Assembly (NCBI RefSeq): GCF_004345325.1
Contig: NZ_SLVJ01000003.1
Location: forward strand, 124,001 to 188,000
Source: Acinetobacter calcoaceticus
GTDB lineage: Bacteria; Pseudomonadota; Gammaproteobacteria; Pseudomonadales; Moraxellaceae
Direction: 5' to 3'
DNA length: 64,000 nucleotides
Positions 26,379-36,684 of the stretch are shown here, one piece after another. Every line of letters begins with the position of its first letter. The first letter of the stretch is position 1. Both the position numbers and the translations under genes were made by a program. Under the pieces are notes generated by a model that worked only from the letters and a program-made list of their open reading frames with translations, did not search any database and was not told where the DNA came from.

Positions 26379-28220
26379 TTAAAATCGATACTTATATGCT
26401 GAAATGTTAGAAAAAACCTCTTCTGTAAGTTCACTATAGGCTGTGGTATTTGGCAAAAGAACCAGCAAACGATCTGAAGTAAGGGTTGGATTAAAGGCTT
26501 GTTCCTTCAATTTGTTTTTTTGATACTTAAATGTCCCAGTGGTTTCTACTTTTTCCAACACGCGGATAAATACCGGTACTGCATAGTGCGGTAAATCCTG
26601 TTTAAACGCGCTAAGCATGGCACTGAGATCTTGTTCTGTGAGTTGTTGACCTTCTTGAAGGGTGATCGCAGCCATGCCAGCACGACCATTGGTATTGGGA
26701 ATCTCAACACCATAGACCACCGCTTCCACGATCTTGTCATAATCACTGCAGATGTTTTCCACTTCAGTGGTCGAGACGTTTTCACCTTTCCAGCGGAAGG
26801 TATCGCCTAAGCGGTCAACAAATTGTGCATGGCGGAAGCCAATATCACGGACCAAGTCACCGGTAACAAAGTAGGAATCACCTTTTTTAAATACTTCTTG
26901 CATGATCACTGCACGATTTTTTTCTGGGTCAGTGTAACCATCAAAAGGTGAACGTCGGGTAATTTTCCCAATCAACAGGCCAACTTCGCCTTTTTTGACT
27001 TTGATACAGCGACCTTTGGCGTCACGGATGGCTTCGTTTTTATCTTTGTCGTATTGCACAATGGCATAGGGGGTTGGGGAGAAGCCAACGGTGTTGTCAA
27101 AGTTAAACACGTTGCTAAAGCCCACGTTGCCTTCGCTTGAGGCATAAAGCTCTAATATGTCTTCGATACCAAAGCGCTGTTTAAATTTGCTCCAGATATT
27201 GGGGCGCATACCATTGCCGATCATTTTGGTGACACGGTGAGCGCGGTCATTTTCCGAAGCAGGGGCATCCATTAAATAACGGCACAGTTCACCGACATAG
27301 CCTATAGCGGAGGCATTGAACTTTTGCACATCACTCCAGAAGCTAGAGGTCGAGTATTTACGACGAATCGCAAGGGCGGCGCCACCTGCAATCACGCCAC
27401 ACCAGCACACCACCATGCCTGTTGCATGATAGAGCGGCAGGGTGCAGTACATGACGTCTTTTTCATTGAGATTGAGGATGTGGCCATACGTACCGTATGC
27501 CAAGGTCCAACGACTGTTGCTAAACACCACGGCTTTGGGCAAGCCCGTTGTGCCTGAGGTGTAGATGTAGAATAGTCCGTCTTTGCCTTTGATGGTTTGC
27601 GTCGTAGGCACGTTGAATTTTGCAAATTGACTGATGCGTAGTGCCAGATTGACAAAACCTTGTGGTGCCTGTCCTGCATCAACTAAGGTGGCTTGATCTG
27701 CAAACCAATGCAGACGATCTTCTGCGACATTGAGTTCTTGGCGAATGTCTTGCACCGCTTGGCGACATTCTTCACCCACGATGACTGCGACAGGGTTGAC
27801 CAAATTGATACTGTGGGCCAAAACCTTACCGCTTTGAGAGGTGTTGACTAAGGCGGAGACCACGCCAATTTTGGCTAAGGCAATCACGGTGGCGACCAAT
27901 TCTGGGCGGTTTTCAATAATCAGGGCGATCACATCGCCTTTACGCGTCCCAATCGAGAGGTAGTAATGGGCAATTTGGTTGGCCCATTCATTGAGATGTT
28001 GATAACTAAAACTTTGTTCTTCAAATAATAAAGCAGCGCCTTGAGGGTTTTTCTTTACCGCTTTCTCAAAAGCTAAGCCCAAACCTGCAGGTGAATTGGG
28101 GGTGCGTATATACGCTTGTTTAAGTCCTGTGAGCAAATTTGGAATCTTATTTATGAATTTTGGCAACTTAGCCGCCACATCCGCGATACCAATCAGGTCG
28201 GTTTGGGTAGTCTGACTCAT
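26379..28220 (-). CDS. Long-chain fatty acid--CoA ligase of the FATP type
   Basis: A 613-residue adenylate-forming enzyme. The start at 28220 (MSQTTQTDL) is preferred over an upstream frame extension because AGGATG lies about 6 bases before it. The AMP-binding P-loop YIYTSGTTGLPKAVVFSN is at about 240-257. The FATP/very-long-chain signature ELYASSEGNVGFSNVFNFD is near 365, and the hinge/ATP segment YFVTGDLVRDIGFRHAQFVDR near 470. These features place it with bacterial FATP-like acyl-CoA synthetases rather than FadD. It activates exogenous long-chain fatty acids at the inner membrane. Confidence 0.9.
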   Translation of the reverse strand: MSQTTQTDLIGIADVAAKLPKFINKIPNLLTGLKQAYIRTPNSPAGLGLAFEKAVKKNPQGAALLFEEQSFSYQHLNEWANQIAHYYLSIGTRKGDVIALIIENRPELVATVIALAKIGVVSALVNTSQSGKVLAHSINLVNPVAVIVGEECRQAVQDIRQELNVAEDRLHWFADQATLVDAGQAPQGFVNLALRISQFAKFNVPTTQTIKGKDGLFYIYTSGTTGLPKAVVFSNSRWTLAYGTYGHILNLNEKDVMYCTLPLYHATGMVVCWCGVIAGGAALAIRRKYSTSSFWSDVQKFNASAIGYVGELCRYLMDAPASENDRAHRVTKMIGNGMRPNIWSKFKQRFGIEDILELYASSEGNVGFSNVFNFDNTVGFSPTPYAIVQYDKDKNEAIRDAKGRCIKVKKGEVGLLIGKITRRSPFDGYTDPEKNRAVIMQEVFKKGDSYFVTGDLVRDIGFRHAQFVDRLGDTFRWKGENVSTTEVENICSDYDKIVEAVVYGVEIPNTNGRAGMAAITLQEGQQLTEQDLSAMLSAFKQDLPHYAVPVFIRVLEKVETTGTFKYQKNKLKEQAFNPTLTSDRLLVLLPNTTAYSELTEEVFSNISAYKYRF

Positions 28221-28348
28221 ATACATCCTATTTATTTTTGGGCGTTCAATTGCACGCATGAGTTGAAACGGTCGATAAATAGCGAGACAACTCACGACAT
28301 TTTGATCGCTTTAGTCTAATCGATTCGATCCGATATGCCTAAACTATC

Positions 28349-28382
28349 AAAAAAAACCTAGTCACCGAAATGACTAGGTTTT
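28349..28382 (-). terminator. Terminator of rne
   Basis: AAAACCTAGTCA pairs with TGACTAGGTTTT around a CCGAAA loop; the minus-strand continuation is a T run. It lies about 30 bases past the rne stop. Confidence 0.85.
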
Positions 28383-28410
28383 AATTAATTGGCTTCAATT
28401 GAGCAAGTTA

Positions 28411-31400
28411 TTACTCAGCGGTAGGCGTTGTTGCTTTCTTCGGTGGACGGCCACGTGGACGACGCGGGCGTACCGGTTTGTCCGCTTCAGCATCTTTAGA
28501 CTCGTCACCTTCTGGTGTACTGAGCGCTAAGTCCGCTTGTTGTTCTTGTGCCTTGGCTTTGGCTGCTGCAGCCTTGGTGATTTTAGCCTTTTCAGCAGCA
28601 GTGCTTGGCGCTTTGGCTTCGACAGCTTTGGTCGGTGCAATCTCGCTTTCAACAGGCGCTGGAGCAGATGCTACAGGCGCAACGGTCGCTTCGGCTTCGA
28701 CTGGTACTTCAGCTTCGACGGGTGCAACAGCAGGCGCTGCTTCGACACTTTCGACCACTACAGGCGCTGCAACAGGTGCTTCAACAACGGCTTGCACCGT
28801 TGTGCTGTCAGCTACAGCGACAAGCTCAGCTTCGCTTGAGGTTGAATCTGCTACAACTGCAGTGTCTACCACGGTCGCTTCAGGTTCAGCGACTTCAGCG
28901 TTTTGTGCTGTTGTTGCTTCAACTTTGGCATTGTCTGCTTGAGTATGGGCAAGTTTGGCTTGCTCAAAAGCTTGCTCAGCAGCCATTTTGGCCAAGCGAC
29001 GACGCTCGCGCGGATCGTTGGCGACACGGGTGTCAGCACTCGGTTGTGGTGGGGTAAGATCAAGTACAGCAGCAGGTTCTGCTTCTGGTTTCGCCTTGGC
29101 CACAGCCACATCACGGGTGACCGGTTGAGCATCATCCACAACCACTTGGCTTTGAACTGGAGCAGCAGCAGTTGCAGCATACTCATCAGTGAACTTAATC
29201 AAAGCACGATTAAAGGTTGGAATCAGTCCAAATTGCTCAATGAGCACTGAACAATCTTCACCATACACGTGGCGGATTAAACTGCCTACGGTATGTTGAG
29301 CCAAGGTCGGCACTTGTGAAGGATTGATTTTCACCGTTGCTGGATTGGCTTTAGCTGCCGTTTTTTGTGCTTGGCGTTGGCGCGAACGTGAGCGTGGATC
29401 ATTGCTGGCACGACGTACCGGTTGTTGCTCGGCAACGTGCGCTTGTACTTCTACAACATCAGCATCAGCAACAACGTTTGCTTCGACTGCAGTTTGAGTC
29501 GGTTCAACGGTTGTAGCAGCAGATTTTTGAGTCGCTGCTTTGCGTGCCGGTTGCGACTGTGGTGCAACCACTGGATCGAGCGCCACAATTTCACTTTGCT
29601 GTTGATCAATATTGATCAACATAGCTGAAGTGGTTGTGTTTTGACGCGGTGCATCAACCAATTCTACGGTCAATGCTGTGCTCGGTTCGATGATGGTAGC
29701 AACTTCAACTGCAGCAGATGCTTGATCGTTGAGTACGCTTTGATCACGCTGACGGGTTGGACGTTGTGGACGCGGTTGGTTATTGCGTTCACGGCGTGGA
29801 ACTGAACCTTCAACTGTCGATTCAAAGCTTTGATCGTTGCCTTGTGGGCGACGCGGTTGACGTTTTTGTTGCTCTGGACGGTTGTCTTGACGTTCGTTGC
29901 GATTGTCCTGACGGTTGTCTTGACGTTCGTTACGATTGTCCTGACGGTTGTCTTGACGTTCGTTACGATTGTCCTGACGGTTGTCTTGACGTTCATTACG
30001 ATTGTCCTGACGGTTGTCTAGGCGCTCGTTGCGGTTGTCCTGACGGCTGTCTTGACGTTCGTTACGGCTGTCTAGGCGTTCGTTGCGATTGTCCTGACGG
30101 CTGTCTAGGCGTTCGTTGCGATTGTCCTGACGGTTGTCTTGACGTTCGTTGCGGTTGTCCTGACGTTCGTTACGGTTGTCCTGACGATTGTCTTGACGCT
30201 CTAAACGATTGTCATCATTTTGAGCCGTTTGATCTTGCGCATTATCGCGTGGATCTTTGTATTTGCTGCGCTTTTTGTTGTTACGTTGATTACGGTCATC
30301 TTTGTCTGCTGATTTTTCAGCAGTTTTTTCAGCGTAATCACGTGGCTCAGCTTTGGCGTGTGCAGGGCTGAGATAGGCATTGTTTTGCTCAGCACTGGCC
30401 GCTTGTGGATTGATCTGACCAAACTGACCACGGCTTACTGCACCGTTGTTGATCATTTGTTCAATCGCAGCAGCTGCGTTGTTGGCAGTACGTGCTTGAT
30501 CCGTAGTTGAAGCTTGCTTTTGTACAAACAAGTTTTCTAACCATGCACATGGACTGCTGCTTGGGGTTGCAACTGCAGGGCGAGCAACGACTTCAGCCGG
30601 TGCTGCTTTGGTTGCTGCAACGGTTGCTGGTTTGGCTTTATTTTTGTCTGCTGGTGCTGCGGCAGGGCGGATCGCCGCTGCAGGCGTTTCTTCTTCTAGA
30701 TGCCACTCTGAAGAGGCATAGCCCAATTGTTTTTCGCTTAAGCGTGTGGTTTCAATACGCTCATAGCTGCTTGGGGCAAAGCCTTCAGGGTTATAAGAGA
30801 TTTGATAATGTGGCGTTTCTAAATGCGGGTGTGGCAATACGGTCACACGTACACTTGAGCTTTGTTCTAAATACACCAAAGTATGGCGTTTTTCATTGAG
30901 TAAGAAGGCTGCAATTTCAACAGGAACTTCGACTTGAACTTCACCATGACGTTCTTTAAGCGCGATCTCTTCAACTTTACGCATAATCGAAAGTGAAAGC
31001 GAGCGTAAGTCACGTACCATACCTGTACCGTGACAACGTGGGCAAACATAGCCAGTCGCTTCTTCGAGAGAAGGGCGTAAACGTTGACGGCTCATTTCCA
31101 TCAAACCAAAACGAGACAATTGACCGAATTGGATACGTGCACGGTCGCTTTGCGTCGCTTCACGTAATTTCGCTTCAACCATACGTTGGTTGCGTTCTTT
31201 GGTCATGTCGATAAAGTCGATCACCACCAAGCCACCGATATCACGTAAACGCAATTGGCGCGCGATTTCTTCTGCTGCTTCTAAGTTGGTGCTGAGTGCA
31301 GTTTCTTCAACATCGTGACCGCGGGTTGATTTGGCTGAGTTGATGTCAATCGACACCAAAGCTTCAGTTTGATCAATCACGATCGAACCACCAGCAGGGA

Positions 31401-32244
31401 GTTTTACTTCGCGTTCATAAGCGGTTTGGATTTGGCTTTCAATCCCAAAATGGGCAAATAATGGCTCATTCAAGGTGTAGGTTTGTAGTTTATCCAATTG
31501 GTTTGGCATCACGGCTTTAACAAAGTTATAGGCTTCGTTAAAGGCTTGCTCATTGTCAATCAAGATTTCAGTGACATCATCACGGAGATAGTCACGGATT
31601 GCGCGGGTAACAACACCAGCTTCTTGATGTACCAACATTGGCGAAGGGCCACTGTTAGATGTGGTTTGGATTTGGCTCCAAAGATCGAGCAAATGTTGTA
31701 GATCAAGTTGTAATTCTTCTTGAGTACGGCCAATACCTGCAGTGCGGACAATCACGCTCATGCCGCGTGGCACATTCAGCGAAGCCAACATTTCTTTGAG
31801 TTCGTCGCGTACAGCGCCTGAAATCTGACGGCTGATACCGCCACCTTTCGGGTTGTTTGGCATCAATACCAAATAACGACCGGCTAAGGAGATAAAGGTG
31901 GAGAGTGCTGCACCTTTATTACCACGTTCTTCTTTTTCCACTTGAACCAAGAGTTCAGTGCCTTCCGTGATGAGTTCACGAATGTTTGAAGTTTGACGCG
32001 GGTCAGCTTTGTAATATGAATTGGCAATTTCACGCATCGATAAAAAGCCTTGACGCCCTGCACCATATTCAACGAATACAGCTTCAAGCGACGGCTCAAC
32101 GCGAGTGACGTGACCTTTATAGATATTGGCTTTTTTCTGTTCACGCGTACGATTTTCTAAATCAAAATCGTATAGGCGATGACCAGTAATGAGTGCAACG
32201 CGAACTTCTTCGGCATGTGTTGCATTGATCAACATACGTTTCAT
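28411..32244 (-). CDS. rne: Ribonuclease E
   Basis: A 1277-residue endoribonuclease, the degradosome scaffold for mRNA decay and tRNA/rRNA maturation. The start at 32244 ([18 protein letters not shown]) matches the family N-terminus and has AGGTG upstream. An S1 RNA-binding domain spans about 37-120. The catalytic DNase I-like region includes [20 protein letters not shown] (Asp residues binding Mg2+), and the Zn-link is [10 protein letters not shown]. The C-terminal half is disordered: a charged repeat region of RQDNRNER units (see separate entry), then Ala/Val/Glu-rich sequence, ending in a basic [12 protein letters not shown] segment. A long leader precedes it. Confidence 0.97.
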   Translation of the reverse strand: MKRMLINATHAEEVRVALITGHRLYDFDLENRTREQKKANIYKGHVTRVEPSLEAVFVEYGAGRQGFLSMREIANSYYKADPRQTSNIRELITEGTELLVQVEKEERGNKGAALSTFISLAGRYLVLMPNNPKGGGISRQISGAVRDELKEMLASLNVPRGMSVIVRTAGIGRTQEELQLDLQHLLDLWSQIQTTSNSGPSPMLVHQEAGVVTRAIRDYLRDDVTEILIDNEQAFNEAYNFVKAVMPNQLDKLQTYTLNEPLFAHFGIESQIQTAYEREVKLPAGGSIVIDQTEALVSIDINSAKSTRGHDVEETALSTNLEAAEEIARQLRLRDIGGLVVIDFIDMTKERNQRMVEAKLREATQSDRARIQFGQLSRFGLMEMSRQRLRPSLEEATGYVCPRCHGTGMVRDLRSLSLSIMRKVEEIALKERHGEVQVEVPVEIAAFLLNEKRHTLVYLEQSSSVRVTVLPHPHLETPHYQISYNPEGFAPSSYERIETTRLSEKQLGYASSEWHLEEETPAAAIRPAAAPADKNKAKPATVAATKAAPAEVVARPAVATPSSSPCAWLENLFVQKQASTTDQARTANNAAAAIEQMINNGAVSRGQFGQINPQAASAEQNNAYLSPAHAKAEPRDYAEKTAEKSADKDDRNQRNNKKRSKYKDPRDNAQDQTAQNDDNRLERQDNRQDNRNERQDNRNERQDNRQDNRNERLDSRQDNRNERLDSRNERQDSRQDNRNERLDNRQDNRNERQDNRQDNRNERQDNRQDNRNERQDNRQDNRNERQDNRPEQQKRQPRRPQGNDQSFESTVEGSVPRRERNNQPRPQRPTRQRDQSVLNDQASAAVEVATIIEPSTALTVELVDAPRQNTTTSAMLINIDQQQSEIVALDPVVAPQSQPARKAATQKSAATTVEPTQTAVEANVVADADVVEVQAHVAEQQPVRRASNDPRSRSRQRQAQKTAAKANPATVKINPSQVPTLAQHTVGSLIRHVYGEDCSVLIEQFGLIPTFNRALIKFTDEYAATAAAPVQSQVVVDDAQPVTRDVAVAKAKPEAEPAAVLDLTPPQPSADTRVANDPRERRRLAKMAAEQAFEQAKLAHTQADNAKVEATTAQNAEVAEPEATVVDTAVVADSTSSEAELVAVADSTTVQAVVEAPVAAPVVVESVEAAPAVAPVEAEVPVEAEATVAPVASAPAPVESEIAPTKAVEAKAPSTAAEKAKITKAAAAKAKAQEQQADLALSTPEGDESKDAEADKPVRPRRPRGRPPKKATTPTAE
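29872..30210 (-). repeat. Tandem repeat array inside rne (QDNR/NER units)
   Basis: About 340 bases of imperfect tandem repeats, with a main period of 33 bases (encoding [11 protein letters not shown]) and shorter 21- to 24-base variants ([11 protein letters not shown]). The most uniform copies are at 29880-30010; variants with L and S occur at 30015-30115. It encodes an arginine-rich, alternately charged linker in the C-terminal half of RNase E, where E. coli has its RNA-binding region. Copy number could change by slippage in steps that keep the frame. Confidence 0.9.
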
Positions 32245-33002
32245 GGTTGTAACACCTAGTATAGTAGTGATCCACAGCAACAAATCGCTTTAACCAGATT
32301 GTGAACATCAGTGCGGTGTCTTCTCGACTCAATTACATTTACATACGATGTGTAATGTTGTTTTTGAGTATACCTGCCTATTCAACGGCTTGGGTTTGAT
32401 TGACGTATTGATGTTGGCAATACTGCTTCAATCCTTGTCACGATTAAAGTGCTCGTTATTTTCACTGGATCGACAAGCGGTGCATTGGACGCAATACTTT
32501 CACTGTGATTTGCTCGAAGATCAACTGCGCAATTCGCAGTACGTCTTGATACGGAATGATCGTCGTATCTTTACAAATGGCACAGTTCCAATGCCTCAAA
32601 CGCTTGTGACCTGAAAACACTCAGCAGCAATTTGTCTGATGTGTATCAGTTTACATTTAAAACCAACATCGAAGTTGGCTACATAATTTTTTCAACATGT
32701 CGATTTAAGTGCCAAAGCACAATTAAACCCAACAGTTTGTGTTTTTGCCGATATAATAAAGCCTTCGGCGTCGGCATATTCTTTGGGGACCATTCCGAGT
32801 ATAAAACGGGTCACTGAATCAGTTATGAATTTCAATTTGTTGAAATGACTAAAAAGTAACTCTATTACGGTGGTATCCGTGCGCTGACTATAACAAACCT
32901 TAGAACATCTGCCTATGGGGTAAGCTCATTTTTCTTGTGGAAAATACGTTCTAAGTGGTCAGTATTTAATCAAATTTATTTTTTATAGCTCTGAGTAACT
33001 GT
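32245..33002. promoter_or_regulatory. Long shared upstream region of rne and rluC
   Basis: A 758-base region between divergent rne and rluC with no convincing gene; the frames open here have poor composition. In E. coli the same divergent arrangement contains a long rne 5' leader through which RNase E controls its own mRNA. The unusual length here suggests the same, but I cannot identify specific conserved hairpins or promoters by eye. Confidence 0.45.
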
Positions 33003-33938
33003 ATGAATTCTACCCAGCAATGGCAAAGCGTCACTTGGTTTGAAGTGGATGAACATCAAGCGGGTCAACGTATTGATAACTTTTTATTTAGTCGTTTAAA
33101 AGGCGTGCCAAAAAGCCGCATCTATCGATTAATGCGTGAAGGTCAGGTACGTGTAAATAAGAAACGAATTAAAGCAGAAACCAAATTGGCCATTGGCGAC
33201 CAAATTCGCGTTGCGCCGATCCGCTATGAGCCGAAGGATGAAACCGCAGCACCGGTTTCCGATAAAGTCGCGCAAAGCCTGTTGAGTCGTGTGGTGTATG
33301 AGGACGAGGGGTTATTGGTGATCAATAAACCTTCGGGAATCGCGGTACATGGGGGCAGTGGGGTGAGCTATGGTCTGATTGAAGCCTTGCGTGCTGCCAC
33401 CGGTAAAAAATATCTAGAATTAATTCATCGTATCGACCGTGATACCTCCGGTCTGGTGATGATCAGTAAAAAACGCAGCACCTTAAAAACCTTACAAGAC
33501 CTGCTACGTGAACATAAAATCAAAAAAACCTATGCTGCGATCGTAAAAGGTCAGGTGGCATTGGATTGGCAGTTGGTCGATGCACCTTTGTTGCGTTATG
33601 AACTGGCCAATGGCGAACGTCGCGTACGTGTGACCAAAGAAGGCAAGCCAAGTCAAACCGAGTGGAAAGTGGCAGAGCGCTTCCGTCATGGCACTTTGGT
33701 GCATGCTTCACCGTTGTCGGGCCGTACCCATCAGATCCGTGTACATGGTTTGAGTATCGGTCATCCATTGATTGGTGATGATAAATACGGCCATCAAACT
33801 GAATATAAAGGCCCTGAAGCACGTCGTTTATGTTTACACGCCATGCGTCTAGAGATTCCGGGTTTTCCTGTGATTGAAAGTGCTTTACCTGAAGATATGC
33901 AAAATCTGGTGGCGCAGTTAAGAGCGCAGTCCTTATGA
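33003..33938 (+). CDS. rluC: 23S rRNA pseudouridine synthase RluC
   Basis: A 311-residue RluA-family enzyme. An N-terminal S4 RNA-binding domain (about 18-75, RIDNFLFSRLKGVPKSRIYRL) is followed by the catalytic domain with HRIDRDTSGLVMISK (about 140-154), whose second Asp is the nucleophile. LSGRTHQIRVHGLSIGHPLIGD is the second family motif. RluC modifies 23S rRNA positions 955, 2504 and 2580 in E. coli. Divergence from rne is conserved in proteobacteria and supports RluC over RluD. The stop overlaps the next gene by 4 bases. Confidence 0.95.
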   Translation: MNSTQQWQSVTWFEVDEHQAGQRIDNFLFSRLKGVPKSRIYRLMREGQVRVNKKRIKAETKLAIGDQIRVAPIRYEPKDETAAPVSDKVAQSLLSRVVYEDEGLLVINKPSGIAVHGGSGVSYGLIEALRAATGKKYLELIHRIDRDTSGLVMISKKRSTLKTLQDLLREHKIKKTYAAIVKGQVALDWQLVDAPLLRYELANGERRVRVTKEGKPSQTEWKVAERFRHGTLVHASPLSGRTHQIRVHGLSIGHPLIGDDKYGHQTEYKGPEARRLCLHAMRLEIPGFPVIESALPEDMQNLVAQLRAQSL

Positions 33939-34624
33939 GTCAACAGTTGAACTCTCAAGCTCAGGTTGAACCGATTCAATTGGTGATCTTTGATTGGGAT
34001 GGCACCTTATTTAATTCGGTGGGGCAGATCGTGAAAAGCCTGCATTTTGTTGCAGCGCAATATCAATTGCCACTCACCGATGCCCAAGCACAAAGCATTA
34101 TTGGCTTAGGACTACCGGAAGCCATGCAGGTGTTATTTCCGCAAGTGCCTGAATTGCATCAAGCACTACATGAAGGTTATGCCACGCATTATGCAGCCAA
34201 CTCTCAAGATGACCACTGGTTTGCTGGGGTGTCTGAGCTGCTACATGATCTTAAAGGGCAACAACTTAAGCTAGCAGTTGCCACAGGTAAAAGTCGCCGT
34301 GGCCTTGATCGGGTATTAAATAAAACCCAAAGTCATGATTTGTTTGAAGTCACCCGAGCTGCCAGTGAAACCAAGTCAAAACCTGATCCATTGATGCTTG
34401 AAGAAATCTTGGCGGTGACTGGTGTTGCCGTTGAACATGCGGTCATGGTCGGGGACACCAGTTATGACCTTGAAATGGCAGCCAATCTGGGTATGCGCAG
34501 CATCGGGGTCAGTTATGGCGTACATGCTCCAGCGGTTTTGGCGCAGTTTAAGCCCTTGCGGATCGTGGATGATGTTGCGGATTTACATGCTTATTTGAAT
34601 GAGCTGCTGCAGGTGTCGGTTTAA
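33935..34624 (+). CDS. HAD-family phosphatase, Gph/PGP-like
   Basis: A 229-residue HAD subfamily IA hydrolase. Motif 1 is VIFDWDGTLFNSVG (nucleophile and acid Asp, about 19-32), motif 2 LAVATGKSRRGL, and motif 3/4 KSKPDPLMLEEIL and VMVGDTSYDLEMAANLGM. The alpha-helical cap inserted after motif 1 is that of phosphoglycolate phosphatases. It overlaps rluC by 4 bases, a pairing seen in related genomes. The in vivo substrate is unknown. A terminator follows. Confidence 0.88.
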   Translation: MSQQLNSQAQVEPIQLVIFDWDGTLFNSVGQIVKSLHFVAAQYQLPLTDAQAQSIIGLGLPEAMQVLFPQVPELHQALHEGYATHYAANSQDDHWFAGVSELLHDLKGQQLKLAVATGKSRRGLDRVLNKTQSHDLFEVTRAASETKSKPDPLMLEEILAVTGVAVEHAVMVGDTSYDLEMAANLGMRSIGVSYGVHAPAVLAQFKPLRIVDDVADLHAYLNELLQVSV

Positions 34625-34662
34625 GCAGCAAAGATTCTGATAGTCGTCATCGAACTCGAGCC

Positions 34663-34702
34663 GATGCCAGTGATTGAGTTTTTAGTCACTGGCATTTTTT
34701 TG
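34663..34702 (+). terminator. Terminator of rluC-HAD operon
   Basis: ATGCCAGTGA pairs with TCACTGGCAT and is followed by TTTTTTT on the plus strand, 40 bases past the HAD stop. Confidence 0.9.
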
Positions 34703-34806
34703 TCTGCGCACTTGGCGCGCATTAATAGCTATCAGCTATTGCACTTCATAAAATAAGTATTGGTATTCAAAAGCCAAATTCACGATTCTTAAAATTGTTT
34801 ATAGAC

Positions 34807-34857
34807 ACAGGTGTTGCCGTCGATGCGCAATCGACTGGATCTGCACCTGTATTTTTT
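34807..34857 (+). promoter_or_regulatory. Terminator-like hairpin in the mhpD leader (possible attenuator)
   Basis: ACAGGTG (34807-34813) pairs with CACCTGT (34844-34850), and inside it GTCGAT (34819-34824) pairs with ATCGAC (34830-34835). ATTTTTTG follows directly. This looks like an intrinsic terminator placed only about 22 bases before the mhpD ATG at 34880. It could attenuate the mhpDFE transcript, or end an unrecognised short RNA. Confidence 0.5.
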
Positions 34858-34879
34858 GTAGCAGTATAAGGAAATCGAG

Positions 34880-35671
34880 ATGTCAAATTCGACTGCAATT
34901 GAATCCGTGGCTTTGGCTTTAAGACAAGCTGAACAGACCCAAACCGCCATCGCGCCTGTACGCGCTACATTGTGCGGTGAGCAGGCTGATCTGGATGTGG
35001 CTTATGCGGTACAACAGCGCAATACTCAATTTGCCTTAACTGCGGGTCGTCGTATTGTGGGGTGTAAGATTGGTTTGACCTCCAAAGTGGTGCAAAGCCA
35101 ACTTGGGGTAGATCAACCTGATTTTGGGATGTTGTTTGCGGATATGGCCTATGGCGATGCTGAAGCCATCCCGACCTCACAAATGATCCAGCCTAAAGTT
35201 GAGGCTGAGATCGCATTGGTATTACAACACGACCTCGATAAAGAAAAACATCATTATGCCGACATCATCAATGCGACTGCCTATGCCTTGGCTGCGATTG
35301 AAGTGGTCGATAGCCGTATAGAAAACTGGAAAATCTCCATCGTCGATACTGTGGCAGACAATGCTTCTTCCGCAGCATTTGTATTGGGTTCACGACCAGT
35401 CAAATTAGAAAATCTCGATTTACTCAACTGCAAAATGCAAATGACCCGTGGCACTGAAGTGGTGTCAGAGGGGCAGGGTCGTGCCTGTTTGGGTAACCCA
35501 CTCAATGCTGCTGTGTGGTTGGCAGATGAAATGGTACGCCGTGGTCGTCCACTACAAGCCGGTGATTTGATCTTAACGGGTGCTCTGGGTCCGATGGTGG
35601 TGGCAAAAGCTGGGGATCGTTTTGACGTGAAGATTGAAGGCTTAGGCGAACTCAGTGCGGTGTTTGCTTGA
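34880..35671 (+). CDS. mhpD: 2-keto-4-pentenoate hydratase
   Basis: A 263-residue member of the hydratase/decarboxylase family, normal length. It adds water to 2-hydroxypenta-2,4-dienoate to give 4-hydroxy-2-oxovalerate, the first lower-pathway step after meta-cleavage. Family marks are GRRIVGCKIGLTSKVVQ, FGMLFADMAYG, PKVEAEIALVL (metal-binding glutamates) and EVVDSRIENWKISIVDTVAD. It is first of mhpD-mhpF-mhpE, the same order as in E. coli. AAGGAA lies 8 bases upstream of the ATG, behind a terminator-like hairpin. Confidence 0.95.
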   Translation: MSNSTAIESVALALRQAEQTQTAIAPVRATLCGEQADLDVAYAVQQRNTQFALTAGRRIVGCKIGLTSKVVQSQLGVDQPDFGMLFADMAYGDAEAIPTSQMIQPKVEAEIALVLQHDLDKEKHHYADIINATAYALAAIEVVDSRIENWKISIVDTVADNASSAAFVLGSRPVKLENLDLLNCKMQMTRGTEVVSEGQGRACLGNPLNAAVWLADEMVRRGRPLQAGDLILTGALGPMVVAKAGDRFDVKIEGLGELSAVFA

Positions 35672-35782
35672 TCGTTACCGCGCAAAGCTGAGATCAGTGT
35701 GTTAATGCACGCTCAGCAGAAGACAAGTATTCAAGCCTCGATTTAAAGAGCATTTTCTAAAGGAAGAGGGAGTAGAGATTCA

Positions 35783-36673
35783 ATGAAAAAGATCAAATGT
35801 GCCTTAATTGGGCCGGGCAATATCGGTACCGATTTACTGTACAAATTGCAACGCAGTACAGTGTTAGAACCTGTGTGGATGGTGGGTATAGACCCTCAAT
35901 CAGAAGGTTTATTACGTGCTGCACAGATGGGGTTAAAAACCAGCAGTGATGGTGTAGATGGCCTGTTGCCACATGTGTTGGCGGATGAGATTCAAATTGC
36001 CTTTGATGCCACTTCAGCCTATGTCCATGCTGAAAACAGCCGTAAGCTCAATGAACTTGGGGTGTTGATGATTGATTTGACCCCTGCGGCAATTGGGCCA
36101 TTTTGTGTGCCACCTGTCAATTTAGACGCCTTGTTGGATGTGGGTACAGTGCCCAATGTCAACATGGTGACCTGTGGTGGACAAGCCACCATTCCAATGG
36201 TTGCGGCGATTTCACAGGTTCAAACGCTCAACTATGCTGAAATTATTGCCACAGTTTCCACCAAGTCGGTGGGGCCGGGCACCCGTAAAAATATTGATGA
36301 ATTTACCCGGACCACGGCTGCTGCGATTGAACAGGTTGGTGGTGCGAAACAAGGCAAGGCGATTATTATTATCAATCCTGCTGAGCCACCGTTGATGATG
36401 CGCGATACGGTACATTGCTTGGTTGAAGGTGAACCTGATCAAGCGGCGATTCGTGCTTCGGTACAGGCCATGCTGGCGCAAGTGCAGCAATATGTGCCGG
36501 GCTATCGCTTGGTCAATGGTCCGGTATTTGATGGCAATCGGGTATCAATCTATCTAGAAGTCCAAGGCCTCGGAGATTTCCTTCCCGTCTATGCGGGCAA
36601 TCTGGACATTATGACTGCGGCAGCAGCCCGCACAGCAGAAATGTTTGCTGAACGACTTTTAAAACAGGCTTAA
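35783..36673 (+). CDS. mhpF: Acetaldehyde dehydrogenase (acylating)
   Basis: A 296-residue DmpF/MhpF enzyme converting acetaldehyde, CoA and NAD+ to acetyl-CoA. The N-terminal NAD-binding motif is [17 protein letters not shown], and the catalytic Cys lies in [16 protein letters not shown] (about 123-138). It forms a channelling complex with the aldolase encoded next (mhpE, 11 bases downstream). The family length is about 300-316. The start has GGAAGAGGGAG-type purine-rich sequence upstream. Confidence 0.96.
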   Translation: MKKIKCALIGPGNIGTDLLYKLQRSTVLEPVWMVGIDPQSEGLLRAAQMGLKTSSDGVDGLLPHVLADEIQIAFDATSAYVHAENSRKLNELGVLMIDLTPAAIGPFCVPPVNLDALLDVGTVPNVNMVTCGGQATIPMVAAISQVQTLNYAEIIATVSTKSVGPGTRKNIDEFTRTTAAAIEQVGGAKQGKAIIIINPAEPPLMMRDTVHCLVEGEPDQAAIRASVQAMLAQVQQYVPGYRLVNGPVFDGNRVSIYLEVQGLGDFLPVYAGNLDIMTAAAARTAEMFAERLLKQA

Positions 36674-36684
36674 GGAGTAGCGGA

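Noticed and set aside
29872-30210. The repeats considered as a CRISPR array
   Set aside because: There are no unique spacers; the units are tandem, in frame and encode part of RNase E.
29757-30371. A 204-codon plus-strand ORF rich in Cys, Asp and Gly
   Set aside because: It is the antisense reading of the repeat array in rne; the repeats keep the frame open.
32348-32817. Two plus-strand ORFs in the rne-rluC gap
   Set aside because: They lack ribosome sites, have Cys/Phe-rich unlikely sequence, and lie where an rne leader is expected.
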